Source of the DNA: Hyphomicrobiales bacterium
GTDB lineage: Bacteria > Pseudomonadota > Alphaproteobacteria > Rhizobiales > Beijerinckiaceae
DNA: 7,813 nt
NCBI GenBank assembly: GCA_025363375.1
Contig: JANYDZ010000373.1
Span: 1-7,813, forward strand
Direction: 5' to 3'
The notes beneath the pieces were generated by a model, which worked only from the letters and a program-made list of their open reading frames with translations, did no database searches and was not told where the DNA came from. Position numbers and translations under genes: made by a program. Below are positions 6,408 to 7,813 of the stretch, in pieces; within the stretch, counting starts at the first letter, position 1; every line of letters starts with the position of its first letter.

Positions 6408-6521
6408 TCACGGCCATTGCGCGCCGGCGGCCTCGAAGTAGGTCGAGAACCGCTCGACCGGGTAGGCGTTGATGCGGCGCGGGTTGGTGACCTGGTAGAC
6501 ATCGACGGCGCGCCGACGAAT
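6408..6521 (-). pseudogene. Unidentified coding remnant, C-terminal end of another gene
   Basis: Read leftward from 6521 to the TGA at 6408-6410, this frame is open for 37 codons and includes VDVYQVTNPRRINAYPVERF followed by STYFEAAGAQWP. Nearly every third codon position is G or C, as in the true genes here, and the composition looks like real protein. It is in a different frame from both parts of the adjoining LysR remnant. Joining AEVARHEFV of the preceding frame (about 6515-6541) to RRAVDVYQV needs one lost base near 6515, so the remnant may begin a little further upstream. I do not recognise the family; it does not look like the end of a LysR protein. It has no start of its own and is probably not expressed. 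Confidence 0.4.
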
Positions 6522-6972
6522 TCATGCCTCGCGACCTCGGCGGGCGGCACGCTCGCCAGCACTTCTTCCTGATAAGTCGTGCGCACCGCGAGCCTGATAT
6601 CCCGGTTGAGCCGCGCGAAGCCGGCGAGAACGCCGCGCAGCAGGGGGTCGGAAAGGGTGCGCTGACAATTCACCGCGAGAGAGTGACTTTCGTTTCCCCG
6701 CGCCTTCGCCAGCCCCTGTTCGAGCCGGCTCGCGTCGGCGAACAGGCTCCGCGCGTAAGCCAGAAAGGATTCCCCTGTTGGGTTGGGGTCAGCGCGGCGG
6801 CGCGGCCGTTTGGCCGCTCGAACAGGCTGGTGGAGGCCTCCTTCTCGAGGCAGCGAATATGGGAACTCACCGAGGGCTGCGCGATGCCCAGACGCCGGGC
6901 CGCGGCGGCGAAACCGCCGGTTTCCGCGACGGCGATGAAAACCTGCAACCGTCTGAATGTCGGCATCAGCAT
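6515..6972 (-). pseudogene. Truncated, frameshifted LysR-family transcriptional regulator
   Basis: The N-terminal winged helix-turn-helix is clear: from ATG 6966 (or 6972), TFRRLQVFIAVAETGGFAAA then ARRLGIAQPSVSSHIRCLEK and LFERPNGRAAALTPTQQG. At the run of four G/C bases 6772-6775 the frame is lost. Adding one base restores GESFLAYARSLFADASRLEQ, the dimerisation helix, and then the first part of the effector domain, HSLAVNCQRTLSDPLLRGVL and LAVRTTYQEEVLASV, down to about 6548. The rest of the effector domain, roughly half of a normal 300-residue protein, is absent and is replaced by unrelated sequence. The frameshift could be a sequencing slip in the G run, but the truncation is independent of it. 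The gene is divergent from the ABC ATPase, the usual place for a LysR activator of that operon, so the operon has probably lost its local regulator. Confidence 0.85.
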
Positions 6973-7000
6973 GGACAACCAATAGCCAAAATCCTATAGC
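6972..7000 (+). promoter_or_regulatory. Candidate sigma70-like promoter of the leader ORF and ABC ATPase
   Basis: TGGACA (6972-6977), a 17-base spacer, and TATAGC (6995-7000) on the plus strand, overlapping the start codon region of the divergent LysR remnant. Transcription would begin near 7007, giving a leader of about 68 bases before the first ORF. The hexamer ATAGCC occurs twice in direct orientation (6982-6987 and 6996-7001), 14 bases apart, possibly part of a former regulator site. I did not find a convincing T-N11-A LysR box. Confidence 0.5.
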
Positions 7001-7074
7001 CGATAAAGAGCGTGTCCGCTTGCTTTGCCTTGGAAAACTTTCTCTGATGCGCGTGGATGAAACCGGAGGAAACC

Positions 7075-7140
7075 ATGACCGATGAGCCGCGCGCCCGCGC
7101 GACCCGTAAAATCCGCGGGACATCGGCGGTCGCCGCCTGA
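7075..7140 (+). CDS. 21-codon leader ORF overlapping the ABC ATPase start
   Basis: An ATG at 7075 sits 4 bases after an excellent ribosome-binding site, GGAGGA (7065-7070), and reads 21 codons (beginning MTDEPRARATRK, ending SAVAA) to TGA at 7138-7140. The A of that stop is also the first base of the ATPase ATG. The peptide is basic and Ala/Arg-rich and resembles nothing I know. It could be a translated leader that delivers ribosomes to the ATPase start, which has no clear site of its own, or the stump of a former gene. It is not an attenuator of the classic kind: no run of one regulatory amino acid is seen. Confidence 0.4.
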   Translation: MTDEPRARATRKIRGTSAVAA

Positions 7141-7813
7141 TGGCCGTCGATCCCTCCATTTCCGCCCCCGCCATCACCATCCGCAACGTGACGCAACGTT
7201 TCGGCGAGAAAGGCGCGAGCGAGTCGGTGCTGGCCCTCGATGATATTTCGCTCGACATCGCGCGCGGCGAATTCGTTTGCCTGCTGGGACCCTCGGGCTG
7301 CGGCAAGAGCACGTTGCTCAACGTTGTCGGCGGCCTGTTTCGCCCGACGTCGGGCGAGGTCACGGTGGCCGGGCGCAAAGTCGACGGCGCGCCGCATCCC
7401 GATGAAATCGCCTTCGTGTTTCAGGAAAGCACCCTGTTTCCCTGGTACACGGTAATCGAGAATTTCCGCATCGCGCTGAAATTTCAGGGCGTGCCGAAAT
7501 CCGAATGGGACGACCGCGCCATGGCGGCGCTGCGCGCCGTGGGCATGGCCAGCTTCGCCAGGCACTATCCCAACCAGCTCTCCGTCGGCATGCGCCAGCG
7601 CGTCAACATGGCGCGCGGCATCTGCGTCAAGACGAGCATTCTGCTGATGGACGAACCCTTCGCCGCGCTCGACGAGCAGACGCGCATGGTGCTGGGCGAG
7701 GACCTTTCAATTTTGCTCGCCGAAACCGGCAAGACGATTGTGTTTGTGACCCATTCGCTCGCCGAAGCCGTGTTCCTGTCGGATCGCATCGTCGTCATGA
7801 CGGCGCGGCCGGG
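7140..7813 (+). CDS. ABC transporter ATP-binding protein (NitT/TauT/SsuB type), 3' end cut by the window
   Basis: The first 224 residues of an ABC ATPase that powers import of nitrate-, sulfonate-, taurine- or related ligands, acting on the cytoplasmic face of the membrane. Walker A is GPSGCGKST (50-58), the Q-loop is FVFQEST with Gln95, the signature is LSVGM (147-151), Walker B is ILLMDEP (167-173) with catalytic Glu172, the D-loop is ALD (176-178), and the switch histidine is His205 in VTHS. The signature has Val in place of the second residue Gly of LSGGM; the essential serine and following glycine are kept. ATG 7140 is the first in-frame start after a stop at 7107-7109 and overlaps the leader stop as TGATG; no strong ribosome-binding site precedes it, so translation is probably coupled. 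The upstream binding protein (5421-6395) is the natural partner; a permease would be expected to the right. Confidence 0.95.
   Translation, partial: MAVDPSISAPAITIRNVTQRFGEKGASESVLALDDISLDIARGEFVCLLGPSGCGKSTLLNVVGGLFRPTSGEVTVAGRKVDGAPHPDEIAFVFQESTLFPWYTVIENFRIALKFQGVPKSEWDDRAMAALRAVGMASFARHYPNQLSVGMRQRVNMARGICVKTSILLMDEPFAALDEQTRMVLGEDLSILLAETGKTIVFVTHSLAEAVFLSDRIVVMTARP

Noticed and set aside
6983..7005. LysR T-N11-A box in the LysR/ABC spacer
   Set aside because: The best candidate, ATC-N8-GAT at 6991-7004, has one base too few between the half-sites.
1..7813. CRISPR array, tRNA or rRNA gene, or insertion-sequence ends
   Set aside because: No regularly spaced repeats, no tRNA-like cloverleaf and no transposase or terminal inverted repeats were seen on either strand.

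Overview
The window is GC-rich, with strong G/C preference at third codon positions and many GTG and overlapping starts. Gene content and protein style suggest an alphaproteobacterium, most likely in the Hyphomicrobiales (Bradyrhizobium-, Beijerinckia- or Methylocystis-like). That placement is an inference from style; no marker gene is present. The region reads as accessory or catabolic chromosome: solute uptake, small-molecule oxidoreductases, a toxin-antitoxin pair and several decayed genes.

Left block (1-2753, minus strand). Three genes run leftward as a probable operon: a periplasmic tripartite-tricarboxylate-type (TctC/Bug-like) binding protein (1722-2753), an Ldh_2-family NAD(P)-dependent 2-hydroxyacid dehydrogenase (609-1655, GTG start), and an alpha/beta hydrolase that runs off the left edge (1-599). 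Divergent from them is an LLM-class (luciferase-like) flavin monooxygenase (2901-4070). The 147-bp divergent spacer holds a perfect 16-bp palindrome. A binding protein plus dehydrogenase, hydrolase and monooxygenase fits uptake and oxidation of an organic acid or ester, but the substrate cannot be read from the sequence.

Middle block (4071-5300). A TacA/TacT-like toxin-antitoxin pair (DUF1778 ribbon-helix-helix antitoxin 4138-4440, GNAT toxin 4437-4952) is joined by a 4-base GTGA overlap. It sits behind a sigma70-like promoter whose spacer contains a perfect 13-bp inverted repeat, a natural autorepression operator. Directly downstream is a broken gene for a PIN-like (DUF5615-type) protein (5011-5300), with one frameshift and apparently missing N-terminal sequence.

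Right block (5301-7813). A Tat-like exported NMT1/SsuA-type ABC binding protein (5421-6395) is followed, on the same strand, by a NitT/TauT/SsuB-type ABC ATPase (7140 to the right edge). Between them, on the opposite strand, lies a truncated and frameshifted LysR regulator (6515-6972) whose end is joined to an unidentified coding remnant in a third frame (6408-6521). The ATPase has no good ribosome-binding site of its own. It overlaps the stop of a 21-codon leader ORF (7075-7140) that has a strong one, and a TGGACA-N17-TATAGC promoter lies upstream, inside the LysR start region.

I do not see a wholly new system. The points most worth attention are the operator inside the promoter spacer of the TA module, the two decayed genes, the leader-ORF coupling of the ATPase, and the palindrome in the divergent spacer.
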